A stretch of DNA of 16,349 nucleotides. Source: JBBSWA01 sp038046485. Its GTDB lineage: Archaea > Nanobdellota > Nanobdellia > Woesearchaeales > SM23-78. Positions 6,575 to 13,486 of the stretch are shown one piece after another. The notes under the pieces were generated by a model, which worked only from the letters and a program-made list of their open reading frames with translations, did no database searches and had not been told where the DNA came from. A program made the position numbers and the translations under genes. Each line of letters opens with the position of its first letter. Positions within the stretch are counted from its first letter, which is position 1. The stretch spans positions 1 through 16,349 of the forward strand of contig JBBSWA010000032.1 of assembly GCA_038046485.1 (NCBI GenBank), written 5' to 3'.

Positions 6575-7141
6575 GTGAAAAACAGCCTTCTTAAGGAAAG
6601 TCAGCAGTTGCATAGAGCAGCACAAAAGATTCTTACAGCCTCAAGGCTTCTTAGTATTCTAAAAGAATTCGGTACGGTCAAGTGTACAGGCTCTTATGCA
6701 GCAGATCTGATGATGAAACCGGATGTGGACATCTATGTGATGGCCTCTTCATTCACAAAGAAAAGAGTTCTTCAGGCTTATAATAAGATCCTCAAAATTC
6801 CTAATTTTTATATGTGTGCTTTTTTCGACTATGTAAGGCATCGACATCCAGATCTGGCTATTCCTCGAGCGTATTACATGAAACTGAATGCGGTTGGAAA
6901 GAAAAGGGAGCGGTGGAAGATAGATCTCTGGTTCCTTACGCCCAAAGATCTAAAGAAGGTAAAGCACTTCGACCTGTTGACACAGGAGATCGCTCCTGTC
7001 CAAAAGCAAGCCATCTTGCAATTCAAGAAAATCAGAGAAAAATATGTATATTCAATCCACAGCCATCTAATATACGATGCCGTGTTAGAGCACAATATCT
7101 TGACCTTGCCTGCGTTAAAGAGGTTTCTGAAAAAGAAATAA
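6575..7141 (+). CDS. Nucleotidyltransferase-fold protein
   Basis: Likely member of the polymerase-beta-like (MNT fold) nucleotidyltransferases. The signature is a Gly-Ser pair (39-40) followed by PDVDIYV, giving the catalytic carboxylates Asp50 and Asp52. A third acidic residue, Asp117, sits in WKIDLWF. Such proteins transfer a nucleotide to a protein, RNA or small molecule; the substrate here cannot be told. The 188 aa end in a Lys-rich tail. The start is a GTG with no usable SD, but a TATA-like AT stretch around 6546-6555 lies about 24-26 nt upstream, fitting a leaderless mRNA. A TTG at 6608 is an alternative start. The last codon is followed at once by the tRNA-Pro 3' fragment. Confidence 0.75.
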   Translation: MKNSLLKESQQLHRAAQKILTASRLLSILKEFGTVKCTGSYAADLMMKPDVDIYVMASSFTKKRVLQAYNKILKIPNFYMCAFFDYVRHRHPDLAIPRAYYMKLNAVGKKRERWKIDLWFLTPKDLKKVKHFDLLTQEIAPVQKQAILQFKKIREKYVYSIHSHLIYDAVLEHNILTLPALKRFLKKK

Positions 7142-7142
7142 G

Positions 7143-7166
7143 TGGGATTGCCCGGATTCGAACCGG
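7143..7166 (-). repeat. tRNA-Pro 3'-end fragment (candidate attachment-site remnant)
   Basis: These 24 nt repeat the 3' end of the tRNA-Pro at 8335-8358 with a single mismatch (TTCGAAT against TTCAAAT in the T-loop), on the same strand. They cover the discriminator base, the acceptor 3' strand and most of the T-arm. Similarity stops inside the T-stem, and no matching 5' half lies upstream, so this is a fragment and not a second tRNA. Confidence 0.75.
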
Positions 7167-7178
7167 TAGCCTTGTTAT

Positions 7179-8300
7179 CTACGCAACCAAATGTAGTTGG
7201 CTTCTCACGGCGCGCCCATCAGAAACAGGCCTTTGATTGGGATAAAGCTCTACGAAACGCGGTTGATATAATTTCCCTCTAGATGGTGTAAGGCGAAGCA
7301 TGGCATAGTCCTGCGCACGCTGAAGCTCTGGCCAATGTTCATCAACATTGACCCTGTTTTCAAGTTCACCAATCCAAGCCTGCCATTCTGCCTCTGACAA
7401 AAGATTAAAGCCATAGAAATGATAAGAATTGCCTGAGTTTACAATCATGCCCTCTGCACTGAGAGAGGTTAACGTGTCACGAACCGCAGCTACCTGGCCA
7501 CAACCAAAATCAATCATAGGAATGTGCTTTACACCATTTTGGGTTTTTACTCTCGAAGTTAGGCCTACTGCGCGGGCCAAAGCAAGGCCTTTAACTAATC
7601 CCTCTAAGGAGTTATTCGCCCACGAACGATGAACATCTACTAATTTTTTTACTCTCTTTACAACCAGCTCTCCTTCACGAACATCATCATATTCAATTTC
7701 TATTGGCCTTTTCCGCCATTTGGGTGTAAAGATTCCGAAGGTGTAAGATTCTGCCTCTTCTGGTAGGTGATCTGAGAGAATGGTTAAGATTTCTGTGGCT
7801 CTAAAATCGGCAGCTTTAAGATTCGTGAGAGCAGGGTTTCTGAGAGTGGCTAAGACTTCAAGCTTTATCTTACGTGTCCAATGTAAATGACCTCCTTCTT
7901 GACTTTCAACAACCGTATAGCCTTGCGCAGTTAGCGCTTTGAGCGCATCTGGATAGTGTTGTTTGAAAAAGACATTGTCAGACAAAACTAAACAATGCTC
8001 AGGAAAGATTAGAGCGGTAGTGCAGTATAAAGGTGAATTCCACGTGCGCCTGTCTCTAAGGGTAGGATTATCTATAAAATCCACAATGTTTCCTTTCAGC
8101 ACTTCTTCTACAATAAGATAGGGCATAACAAAAGACCCAAATCCCGGTTCAAAATCATAACCAAGCTTTAGATGCACCTCATATTTAGTGGGCTTGTTGT
8201 TACAGAAACCATCCACTTCAGTAGGGAATATAGGTGTGAGATTAGTCCTAACCTGCTCTATTTCTTGTTTAGAAAAAGTACCGGAGATATCTGTTGACAT
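7179..8300 (-). CDS. 373-aa protein of unknown function, tRNA-flanked
   Basis: No confident family. It is soluble, without signal peptide or membrane segments. The C-terminal third has two conserved-looking strings: MIDFGCGQ (262-269) and NSGNSYHFYG (288-297), followed by an LLSEAEWQAW segment and ALR-type MLRLT. A strand-Asp-strand followed by SGxSYHxY is reminiscent of the archaeo-eukaryotic primase fold, but the second catalytic acidic residue expected after MID is absent, so an active primase is doubtful. The N-terminal two thirds show nothing I recognise. A TATA-like TTTTTAAAG centred 26 nt upstream supports a leaderless start. The gene is the only one between the tRNA-Pro and its displaced 3' fragment, suggesting it arrived as cargo of an insertion. 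Confidence 0.75.
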   Translation of the reverse strand: MSTDISGTFSKQEIEQVRTNLTPIFPTEVDGFCNNKPTKYEVHLKLGYDFEPGFGSFVMPYLIVEEVLKGNIVDFIDNPTLRDRRTWNSPLYCTTALIFPEHCLVLSDNVFFKQHYPDALKALTAQGYTVVESQEGGHLHWTRKIKLEVLATLRNPALTNLKAADFRATEILTILSDHLPEEAESYTFGIFTPKWRKRPIEIEYDDVREGELVVKRVKKLVDVHRSWANNSLEGLVKGLALARAVGLTSRVKTQNGVKHIPMIDFGCGQVAAVRDTLTSLSAEGMIVNSGNSYHFYGFNLLSEAEWQAWIGELENRVNVDEHWPELQRAQDYAMLRLTPSRGKLYQPRFVELYPNQRPVSDGRAVRSQLHLVA

Positions 8301-8321
8301 AGAAAGACGGAAAAGAACTTT

Positions 8322-8330
8322 CTTTAAAAA
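8322..8330 (-). promoter_or_regulatory. TATA box of the 373-aa gene, overlapping the tRNA 3' T-run
   Basis: Minus-strand TTTTTAAAG is centred 26 nt upstream of the ATG at 8300. Its T5 run starts five bases after the tRNA 3' end and could also act as the tRNA terminator, so the two genes would share this short sequence. Confidence 0.45.
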
Positions 8331-8334
8331 GACA

Positions 8335-8407
8335 TGGGATTGCCCGGATTTGAACCGGGATTACAAGGCCCCGAACCTTGTGTGATACCAAGTTACACTA
8401 CAACCCC
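8335..8407 (-). tRNA. tRNA-Pro(CGG)
   Basis: Complete 73-nt cloverleaf. The acceptor GGGGTTG pairs with CAATCCC (one G-U). The D-arm starts GTGT with G18-G19 in AACTTGGTA. The anticodon stem CAAGG/CCTTG encloses the loop TTCGGGG, giving anticodon CGG. The T-stem CCCGG/CCGGG encloses loop TTCAAAT, and the discriminator is A. There is no intron and no encoded CCA. The nearest TATA box is about 105 nt upstream (8513-8519), beyond a copy of the tRNA's own 5' end, so the primary transcript probably carries a long leader removed by RNase P. Confidence 0.93.
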
Positions 8408-8480
8408 GACTGAGTGTTAACGAAGGAGGGGGTGTATGTGTTCCAAAAAGCTTTGCTTTTTGATTACACTACAACCCCGA
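8393..8480 (-). repeat. 17-bp direct repeat duplicating the tRNA-Pro 5' end
   Basis: Identical 17-mers at 8393-8409 and 8464-8480, offset 71 bp. The first is the 5' end of the intact tRNA (15 nt plus two flanking bases); the second is an orphan copy. Between them are 54 bp including a hairpin (8444-8462). Confidence 0.85.
8444..8462 (-). other. 8-bp hairpin in the tRNA-Pro leader
   Basis: CAAAAAGC and GCTTTTTG pair perfectly around a 3-nt loop. It lies directly after the orphan tRNA 5' fragment in the direction of transcription. It could be a terminator, a processing signal or a relic of the insertion. Confidence 0.5.
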
Positions 8481-8512
8481 ACGTAATAGAAAAAAGTAAA
8501 GAAGGGGTTTCT

Positions 8513-8519
8513 TTATATG
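8513..8519 (-). promoter_or_regulatory. TATA box of the tRNA-Pro locus
   Basis: Minus-strand ATATAAA. The expected transcription start is near 8490, about 11 nt before the orphan tRNA 5' copy, which is ordinary tRNA promoter spacing for that copy but very long for the intact tRNA. No other TATA-like site lies closer. Confidence 0.55.
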
Positions 8520-8551
8520 GGTTTTGTTAAGGAACAAGCAGAAATGAGGAT

Positions 8552-8944
8552 TTAGGAAGTTAGAAGATCTGAAATGTCGCTTTTATGTGGATTCTGCCGG
8601 ATTGTAACAGGAGTCGTACTGACTACAATGCCAGATAATCGGAGTGCATTAGCAGCTTCTTCTTTTAGTTCTCTAGCTCTCGGGCTATCTACAGGCCTTA
8701 CAAAAATTCCATCACCTGGTTTGGGATCAGGATTTCTTTCTGCAATGGGGATAGCTTCATCAAGAGAATGATCATTCGCATAGGTAATCTTTGCTTCTTC
8801 TGCAGGTGTAATCCCTCCATAAAGATGCCATCTCCCTAGGGCGTTCCCCCCATCCCCTTCTTTCCTATAGAGGTCGCTACCAATTTGTAAAGCTCTATAA
8901 CTGCTACCGTCATCTTTCCTAACTTCAAGGAGTCGAGCATCCAT
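8552..8944 (-). CDS. Hypothetical protein, 130 aa
   Basis: Not recognised. Soluble, without signal peptide, Cys or membrane segment. The N-terminal half is predicted beta-rich (RALQIGSDLYRK, GRWHLYGG) and the C-terminal half has a helix at about 87-104. Existence is supported by a TATA-like element centred 26 nt upstream of the ATG with no SD, the same arrangement as neighbouring genes. It lies between the tRNA-Pro promoter and the dehydrogenase gene, on the same strand as both, each with its own promoter. Confidence 0.65.
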   Translation of the reverse strand: MDARLLEVRKDDGSSYRALQIGSDLYRKEGDGGNALGRWHLYGGITPAEEAKITYANDHSLDEAIPIAERNPDPKPGDGIFVRPVDSPRARELKEEAANALRLSGIVVSTTPVTIRQNPHKSDISDLLTS

Positions 8945-8965
8945 GAAAAAAGGAAGCAGAACGAC

Positions 8966-8974
8966 ATTTAAATA
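8966..8974 (-). promoter_or_regulatory. TATA box of the 130-aa gene
   Basis: Minus-strand TATTTAAAT is centred 26 nt upstream of the ATG at 8944, consistent with a leaderless transcript. Confidence 0.5.
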
Positions 8975-8996
8975 GGTTAGGATTTCTTTTCCTCTA

Positions 8997-9983
8997 CTAT
9001 ATCGTCAGAACCATCCTATACCGTACTTTATTCTCTCGTACTTTAAGAATCGCTTCATTCACACTAGACAAAGGCAGGGCTTCCGTCACCGTTTCAATCT
9101 TATGTTTAGCCGCAAACTGCAACATTTCTTGAATGCCCTTTCGGCTGCCAATTACGCTGCCGCACACGATCTTGTTGTGCAAGACATCATTGGCGCGAAG
9201 GTTATAAGGTGTGCTCATAGCTCCAACTTGGCAAAACACACCACTATTCTTGATGATTTTCATATAATTGGATAAGTCAATCGATCCAGGGGATGTGTTA
9301 AGGATAAAATCATAGGAACCTGCACTCTCTTTTTCAGGATGAGTCACAAATTGATGGGCTCCCATCTGCTTCGCTTCTTTCTCTTTTTCAGGTGTATGGC
9401 TGAAAACAGTTACTTCGCAGCCCATGGCTTTGGCAAACAATACTCCAAGGTGTCCAAGGCCTCCAAGTCCAATCACGCCGATTTTCATAGAGGGTTTCAC
9501 CCACCTCTTCAAAGGGGAGTAAACAGTTATTCCGCCGCACAAAAGCGGCGCTACTTTCTCACTATCTAAATTTGCAGGGATCAAGAAGGCAAAACGATAA
9601 TCCAATTGAATGCGCTCAGCATAGCCGCCGTATTGATTTACACACGTTGCTTTATTCTCAGGGCATAGGTTTTCTTCGCCTTTTAAGCAATATTCACATT
9701 TCATGCAGCTTTCTGATTGCCAACCCACACCGACCCGGTCGCCTTTCTTCAATCCCTTAACTTCACTACCAATTTCCGTAACTATTCCAACAATTTCATG
9801 TCCTGGAACTAAAGGATATTGGCTGATCTTCCAATCATTGTCAATTAAGTGTACATCGCTGTGACAAATCCCACAATGCGTAATTTTAATTTCCACATCT
9901 TGCGCTCGTAAAGGTTTAGCTTCGTAAGAAAACGCTTCGAGTTGTTTTCCAGCCGCAGGAGCCGCATAGGCATTGACTTTCAT
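8997..9983 (-). CDS. Zinc-dependent alcohol dehydrogenase (CAD-type MDR)
   Basis: Medium-chain dehydrogenase/reductase of the cinnamyl-alcohol dehydrogenase-like branch, interconverting alcohols and aldehydes in the cytoplasm. Catalytic zinc site: CGICHSD (Cys37), GHE (His62, Glu63) and Cys149. Structural zinc lobe: Cys93, 96, 99 and 107. The Rossmann fold begins with GLGGLG (172-177), and the second strand ends in TVFSHTPEK with Ser where NAD-specific enzymes have Asp, so NADP(H) is the likely cofactor. The length of 328 aa is slightly short for the family (340-350). A TATA box 26.5 nt upstream gives a leaderless start. The physiological substrate cannot be predicted; neighbours give no pathway context. 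Confidence 0.93.
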   Translation of the reverse strand: MKVNAYAAPAAGKQLEAFSYEAKPLRAQDVEIKITHCGICHSDVHLIDNDWKISQYPLVPGHEIVGIVTEIGSEVKGLKKGDRVGVGWQSESCMKCEYCLKGEENLCPENKATCVNQYGGYAERIQLDYRFAFLIPANLDSEKVAPLLCGGITVYSPLKRWVKPSMKIGVIGLGGLGHLGVLFAKAMGCEVTVFSHTPEKEKEAKQMGAHQFVTHPEKESAGSYDFILNTSPGSIDLSNYMKIIKNSGVFCQVGAMSTPYNLRANDVLHNKIVCGSVIGSRKGIQEMLQFAAKHKIETVTEALPLSSVNEAILKVRENKVRYRMVLTI

Positions 9984-10005
9984 AAAACAGCAAAACAGCC
10001 AGTGT

Positions 10006-10013
10006 TATTTAAA
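10006..10013 (-). promoter_or_regulatory. TATA box of the alcohol dehydrogenase gene
   Basis: Minus-strand TTTAAATA is centred 26.5 nt upstream of the ATG at 9983, with no SD in between. Confidence 0.55.
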
Positions 10014-10041
10014 CTTTCCGTGCTCAAGAAGATGATTTGAT

Positions 10042-10386
10042 CTAAAGCAGAGGAGTAATTTTTGCAGATCTGCTTGAAGCAGGTGTGGATAAGACTCTTC
10101 GAATTTCATCTAAAGATACACTTTCAGAGGCTACTGTAACTCTTCCCAATTGACGATCATCAAATCTAACTTCAATTATATATGGCAGCCCATACATCGT
10201 GTGGCCTTGGCTACCTTTCCAAGCATCTTTGAATGGAGTCGCAATATCATCTAATCTTGAAGCTATTCCATAATCACGAGATAAACCCTGCGCATTAGGG
10301 ACTAATTCAGCTAACAGCCTATTTACTCTAATTGCTTCTAAGCTAGGTTGTTTTGATCGATCAAAAAAATATTCGTACTCACTCAT
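10042..10386 (-). CDS. Hypothetical protein, 114 aa
   Basis: Not recognised. The chosen start is the ATG at 10386, because an SD-like AAGGTG sits 6 nt before it; a GTG three codons upstream (10395) is part of that SD and less likely. The product is soluble and mixed alpha/beta, with a beta-strand pair near the middle (YIIEVRFDD, LGRVTVAS) and a helix at the C-terminus. No Cys, signal or membrane segment. A TATA-like TTTAAAATA at 10420-10428 would give a leader of about 12 nt. No functional hint comes from the flanking genes. Confidence 0.6.
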   Translation of the reverse strand: MSEYEYFFDRSKQPSLEAIRVNRLLAELVPNAQGLSRDYGIASRLDDIATPFKDAWKGSQGHTMYGLPYIIEVRFDDRQLGRVTVASESVSLDEIRRVLSTPASSRSAKITPLL

Positions 10387-10459
10387 TTTATCCACCTTAT
10401 TGCAACGAGAATAAAAAGGTATTTTAAAGCCTTTCCTTTTTTATAAGCATTTTCAATCC

Positions 10460-10474
10460 CGCGCTCCAAGCGCG
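10460..10474 (-). terminator. GC-rich hairpin between two hypothetical genes
   Basis: CGCGCT and AGCGCG pair perfectly around a 3-nt loop, in a locally AT-rich gap, about 11 bp beyond the stop of the 103-aa gene. No T-run follows, so a terminator role is only a guess. Confidence 0.3.
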
Positions 10475-10484
10475 TCCGTACATA

Positions 10485-10796
10485 TTAAAGTTGGTACCGG
10501 TCTACTTGATTAACAAGAAGTTTGGACAATACAGGGTTTTCTACACCAACCATAACTTGTTTCACGCTGCAATCAGGTACAACTCCAAGAAGAAAAGTTT
10601 CCAGATCAGAGACATTCTCTCCTGTAGGGACGGCAAATCGTACTTGGTTCTCCTGATCTTGAGTATTCTCAGCCAAGATGTTTCTTTGGTGATCAATGCC
10701 AAATTTTCGGATCCTACCTCTAAGTTTGACTCCATGTAAGGAAGAGGTTTGAGCGCTGATCTCGTAGATGTCCCATTTTAGGAGGGATTGGTACAT
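10485..10796 (-). CDS. Hypothetical protein, weakly acylphosphatase-like
   Basis: A 103-aa soluble protein. The string GVKLRGRIRKFGI (22-34), followed by NQVRFAVPTGENVSDLETFL, resembles in order the first strand/loop and the later strand-helix of acylphosphatases (GRVQGVGFR ... VEV..EG..E.L..FL). The catalytic Arg and Asn positions are not clearly kept and the middle helix is short, so this is a fold-level suggestion only. A TATA box centred 25.5 nt upstream supports a leaderless start. The gene is divergent from the ABC ATPase gene and appears to share its TATA element. Confidence 0.6.
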   Translation of the reverse strand: MYQSLLKWDIYEISAQTSSLHGVKLRGRIRKFGIDHQRNILAENTQDQENQVRFAVPTGENVSDLETFLLGVVPDCSVKQVMVGVENPVLSKLLVNQVDRYQL

Positions 10797-10817
10797 TATA
10801 GGGAAGATATAGGTGAA

Positions 10818-10825
10818 ATATAAAA
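10818..10825. promoter_or_regulatory. Shared TATA box, 103-aa gene (-) and ABC ATPase (+)
   Basis: ATATAAAA on plus, TTTTATAT on minus. It is centred 25.5 nt from the minus-strand ATG (10796) and about 26.5 nt from the plus-strand ATG (10848), so one element could position leaderless transcripts in both directions across a 51-bp gap. Confidence 0.55.
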
Positions 10826-10834
10826 GGTTTTCTG

Positions 10835-10848
10835 TATTCTATAGAATA
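10835..10848. promoter_or_regulatory. 14-bp palindrome at the start of the ABC ATPase gene
   Basis: TATTCTATAGAATA is a perfect palindrome ending on the A of the ATG and covering the predicted transcription start. A protein bound here would block initiation, so it is a candidate operator. Confidence 0.4.
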
Positions 10849-11726
10849 TGCAAGAGGATTACGAGCGAAGACAGCGTGTTCTAGAAGTTAAAGATCTTTC
10901 GTTGGACTTGGGTGGAAAGCTTATATTGGAAGGAGTGAATGCAGAGGTAAAGAAACTTTATAGAAGTGGGGAACCGTATGGTCAGGTAGTTGGGATCATT
11001 GGGCCTTCAGGAGTTGGAAAGACAAGATTGATCCGTTGTATTGCAGGCTCCATGGCAGCTTTTCAGCAGCCAACAAGTGGAAGCGTGCATTTTTATGAAG
11101 TCATTGGAGAATACAGTCGCCCCATTCCGTATGACAAAGTAGCGGTAGGTTATGTTCCTCAAGATTACGCACTGGAACCAACGCTGCACGATCTGGAGGG
11201 AAATATACAAACACTGGAAGGCCTGATACGTTTAGGTAAACGTCAAGGAACGTCAAGAGAAGATGCAGAGAAAAAAGCTTTTGAGCTGCTTGAGCAAGTA
11301 GGATTAAAAGAGCACACGTACGCAAGGGCTCATCAGCTTTCGGGTGGGCAGAAACAACGGTTGGCCATCGCTCAAAGGTTGGTGTACACAGATAGGTTTT
11401 TAGTCATGGACGAGCCGTTTAGCAATCTCGATATTTTGATGATCGAGGATATAAGAAATCTGATGCGAAATCTTGTCAAAAGCCATCCGTTCATGACGAT
11501 TTTGATTTCTACACATGACGTGCAAACCATTTCCCAGTTAGCCGATACGCTTTGGCTGCTCGGAAGAAACAGAGACGAAACGTCAGGTAACCCTATAGGT
11601 GGTGCCTTCATCAAGTATGAGTACGATATGGCTAAGGAGGGTTTGGCTTGGAAGGAGAATATAGAGGATACGTCTGAGTTCAGATCCATCTTGAAAGAGA
11701 TCAAGGCAAGATTTAGGGAGCTCTAA
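10848..11726 (+). CDS. ABC transporter ATP-binding protein
   Basis: Nucleotide-binding subunit with a complete motif set: Walker A GPSGVGKT (52-59), Q-loop Gln105 (VPQD), signature LSGGQ (164-168), Walker B FLVMDEP with catalytic Glu189, D-loop SNLD (192-195) and switch His223. The layout resembles importer ATPases. The C-terminal 50 residues, after the H-switch, form a short extension with charged helices. No permease gene is in the window, so the partner must be encoded elsewhere. The gene converges on the LivK-like binding-protein gene with 8 bp between stops, but co-function is not shown by this. Expression is probably leaderless, from the shared TATA at 10818-10825, possibly controlled at the palindrome over the start. 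Confidence 0.92.
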   Translation: MQEDYERRQRVLEVKDLSLDLGGKLILEGVNAEVKKLYRSGEPYGQVVGIIGPSGVGKTRLIRCIAGSMAAFQQPTSGSVHFYEVIGEYSRPIPYDKVAVGYVPQDYALEPTLHDLEGNIQTLEGLIRLGKRQGTSREDAEKKAFELLEQVGLKEHTYARAHQLSGGQKQRLAIAQRLVYTDRFLVMDEPFSNLDILMIEDIRNLMRNLVKSHPFMTILISTHDVQTISQLADTLWLLGRNRDETSGNPIGGAFIKYEYDMAKEGLAWKENIEDTSEFRSILKEIKARFREL

Positions 11727-11734
11727 GAAAAGGG

Positions 11735-12856
11735 TCAGGAGGGTATGGCGTACGGTTCAAATCGTTCTCCTTTGACTACAAAAACTTGGAAGTCAGCTTG
11801 GATGTCACCATTTTTGTCAAAAGAGATCTTTCCGATTGCGCCAGGGTAGTCACGAGTCGCGAGTAATTGGTCTTTAATACAAAGAGTATCTTTAGGATCT
11901 TCACATATTTTCATGGCAGAGGCAAGAACCTTGAGGCCATCGTAGGCCCAGACACTGTAAATGTTAGGATCTGTTCCATATTTTGATTTGTAGAGCTTGG
12001 TAAAGGTTTGTGTAGTTGGGTTGGGATCGCTTGGATCAAATTTTTGCCGGCTGGCAAGAAGTCCTTCGGCTGAGTTTCCAGCGACATCGAAGAATCCTTT
12101 TCCTCCTAGGATGGCGGTGGAGGCGATAAAGGGCAGTTTTAAACCAAGTTCTTTGGCTTGCGTAACGATGATGGCCCCTTCTAGGGGGTAGGTGGTAAGG
12201 AACAAAGCTTGAGGTTGTGTGGATTGGATGTTGGTAAGTTCAGTTCGTACGTCCGTCGTCCCTTTGTCAAAAGCTTCTTCCGCTACGATGGTTCCGCCCA
12301 GTTCACTGTATTTTTTAGAAAATGCTTTTTTCATCCCTAATCCATAGTCGTTATTGATGTAGAGGATGGCTATCTTGGAATAATGAAGTTGATTAAAAAC
12401 AAGGTCGGCAAGAAAAGCCCCTTCGGATACTGAGCTAGGATAATCGCGAAATGTATAATCGTTTGGAGTGGAGTAGGCAGGGCTGGCCGTGGCGATTCCC
12501 ATCTGGATGACATGATCTTGGTTGCTGAAGTTAGTGAGTGCAATACCAACCCCTGATCCCCAGGTGAGTAAAGCAGTTAAGGGTTGGAAGGCAGTTAGTT
12601 TTTGGTAGGCGGAAAGGGCTTCTTTTGGATCGCCTCCTTTGCTATCTTCATAAATGAGTTCAACAGGGAGGCCGTGTAAACCGCCAGCATTGTTAATCTC
12701 TTCTTTTGCAAGCTCGATCCCTTGTCGTTGCCATTCGGCTTGATCTGCTCCACTGCCGGTTTGAGGCAGAATTACACCCATTCGAATGGACTTTTGCTGG
12801 GTACAGCCAAGGGTCAAACATAGAAGGACAAGGATAGGAACAAGATATAATTTCAC
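11735..12856 (-). CDS. ABC substrate-binding lipoprotein (LivK-like, Peripla_BP_6)
   Basis: Extracellular ligand-binding protein of the branched-chain amino acid/amide type. The signal peptide ends in lipobox LTLGC (Cys18), so it is membrane-anchored. Mature features typical of the family: IRMGVILPQTG at the first strand, the helix LAKEEINNAGGLHG followed by VELIYEDSKGGDP, and IAILYINNDYGLG in the second lobe. The length of 373 aa is normal. The start is GTG, 6 bp after the stop of the secreted-protein gene upstream, so it is probably translated from the same mRNA. No LivH/LivM permease lies nearby. Ligand class is unknown; related proteins bind amino acids, amides, urea or aromatic acids. 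Confidence 0.92.
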   Translation of the reverse strand: MKLYLVPILVLLCLTLGCTQQKSIRMGVILPQTGSGADQAEWQRQGIELAKEEINNAGGLHGLPVELIYEDSKGGDPKEALSAYQKLTAFQPLTALLTWGSGVGIALTNFSNQDHVIQMGIATASPAYSTPNDYTFRDYPSSVSEGAFLADLVFNQLHYSKIAILYINNDYGLGMKKAFSKKYSELGGTIVAEEAFDKGTTDVRTELTNIQSTQPQALFLTTYPLEGAIIVTQAKELGLKLPFIASTAILGGKGFFDVAGNSAEGLLASRQKFDPSDPNPTTQTFTKLYKSKYGTDPNIYSVWAYDGLKVLASAMKICEDPKDTLCIKDQLLATRDYPGAIGKISFDKNGDIQADFQVFVVKGERFEPYAIPS

Positions 12857-12862
12857 TTTTTA

Positions 12863-13465
12863 TCAACTCTGTTGTTTCGGCGGGTAGAAATGCTGCGTAA
12901 CTTTATAGCTGAGGAATCCCCCTAAAATCAAGCATAAAAGGCACAGGATGAGAACGGCAATGGTGCTAATGCCTTGGCTGGGGCTGGGTTGATCTCTAAT
13001 AGATTCTTCTTGTTCTTTGCTGTTCATGGCAGCCCGGCACAAGTTAAGTTGGGCAAGGCAGTTGCTTTGTTCCGACCAGATGCCTTGGAAGCTTCCTTGT
13101 CCTTTTTCAATATGAGAGCCTGTGCGGGTATCATACGTGAGTTTGTAGCTGACATTGACTTCAGAAGTAACTCCATCATACTGGTCGTCAAGATACACGG
13201 TAAAGGTGTCAGCTTGGGTTTTGGTAATTGCGTTGTGGTGGATCGTCGTTTTCTTTCCTTTAGGAGCAAAATAGCCTGGTCCTTGGAGGGTGAGTTCCAT
13301 GTCCACATCGCTCATGTCAAATAAGGTCTTTGTAAGGGTCACCGTCACCGTCTGGGGGGTGCCTTGGATGAGGGTTTTCTGTTCAAAACCAATGGATGCA
13401 ACGTCAGCAAGAACAAGGGTGGACAAAAGGAAGAACAGTAAAAGCCAGGGAATCAGTAGTCGCAT
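12863..13465 (-). CDS. Secreted, C-terminally anchored beta-domain protein
   Basis: A 200-aa protein not assigned to a family. The start is set at the ATG 13465, not the longer frame from 13507, because this ATG opens directly into a signal sequence (MRLLIPWLLLFFLLSTLVLA) and has a TATA box 25.5 nt upstream. The following 100 or so residues alternate hydrophobic and polar residues in Ig-like beta fashion (TVTVTLTKT, MELTLQG, VNVSYKLTYD). Two Cys (SNCLAQLNLC) follow, then a polar linker and one membrane helix (GISTIAVLILCLLCLILGG) with a short Lys-containing tail. Topology: bulk outside, tail inside. It lies 6 bp from the binding-protein gene, so a surface partner role is possible. Confidence 0.8.
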   Translation of the reverse strand: MRLLIPWLLLFFLLSTLVLADVASIGFEQKTLIQGTPQTVTVTLTKTLFDMSDVDMELTLQGPGYFAPKGKKTTIHHNAITKTQADTFTVYLDDQYDGVTSEVNVSYKLTYDTRTGSHIEKGQGSFQGIWSEQSNCLAQLNLCRAAMNSKEQEESIRDQPSPSQGISTIAVLILCLLCLILGGFLSYKVTQHFYPPKQQS

Positions 13466-13486
13466 ATCTTCTTTTGCGAGCGTGTT

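Larger units (their letters stand above)
7143..8334 (-). mobile_element. Putative 1.2-kb insertion at tRNA-Pro
   Basis: The segment between the 3' end of the intact tRNA-Pro and the displaced copy of that 3' end holds just one gene (7179-8300). Integration of an element into the 3' part of a tRNA gene leaves exactly this picture: an intact tRNA at one junction and a 3' fragment at the other. No integrase or inverted repeats are visible, so the element would be a decayed remnant or would have been mobilised in trans. Inferred from the repeat arrangement only. Confidence 0.45.

Noticed and set aside
7143..7220. A second complete tRNA gene at the 3' fragment
   Set aside because: No 5' acceptor strand matching CAATCCC lies at the right distance, no 5-bp anticodon arm with a 7-nt loop forms, and the outer T-stem pair is A-G. 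The upstream sequence is the end of the 373-aa gene.
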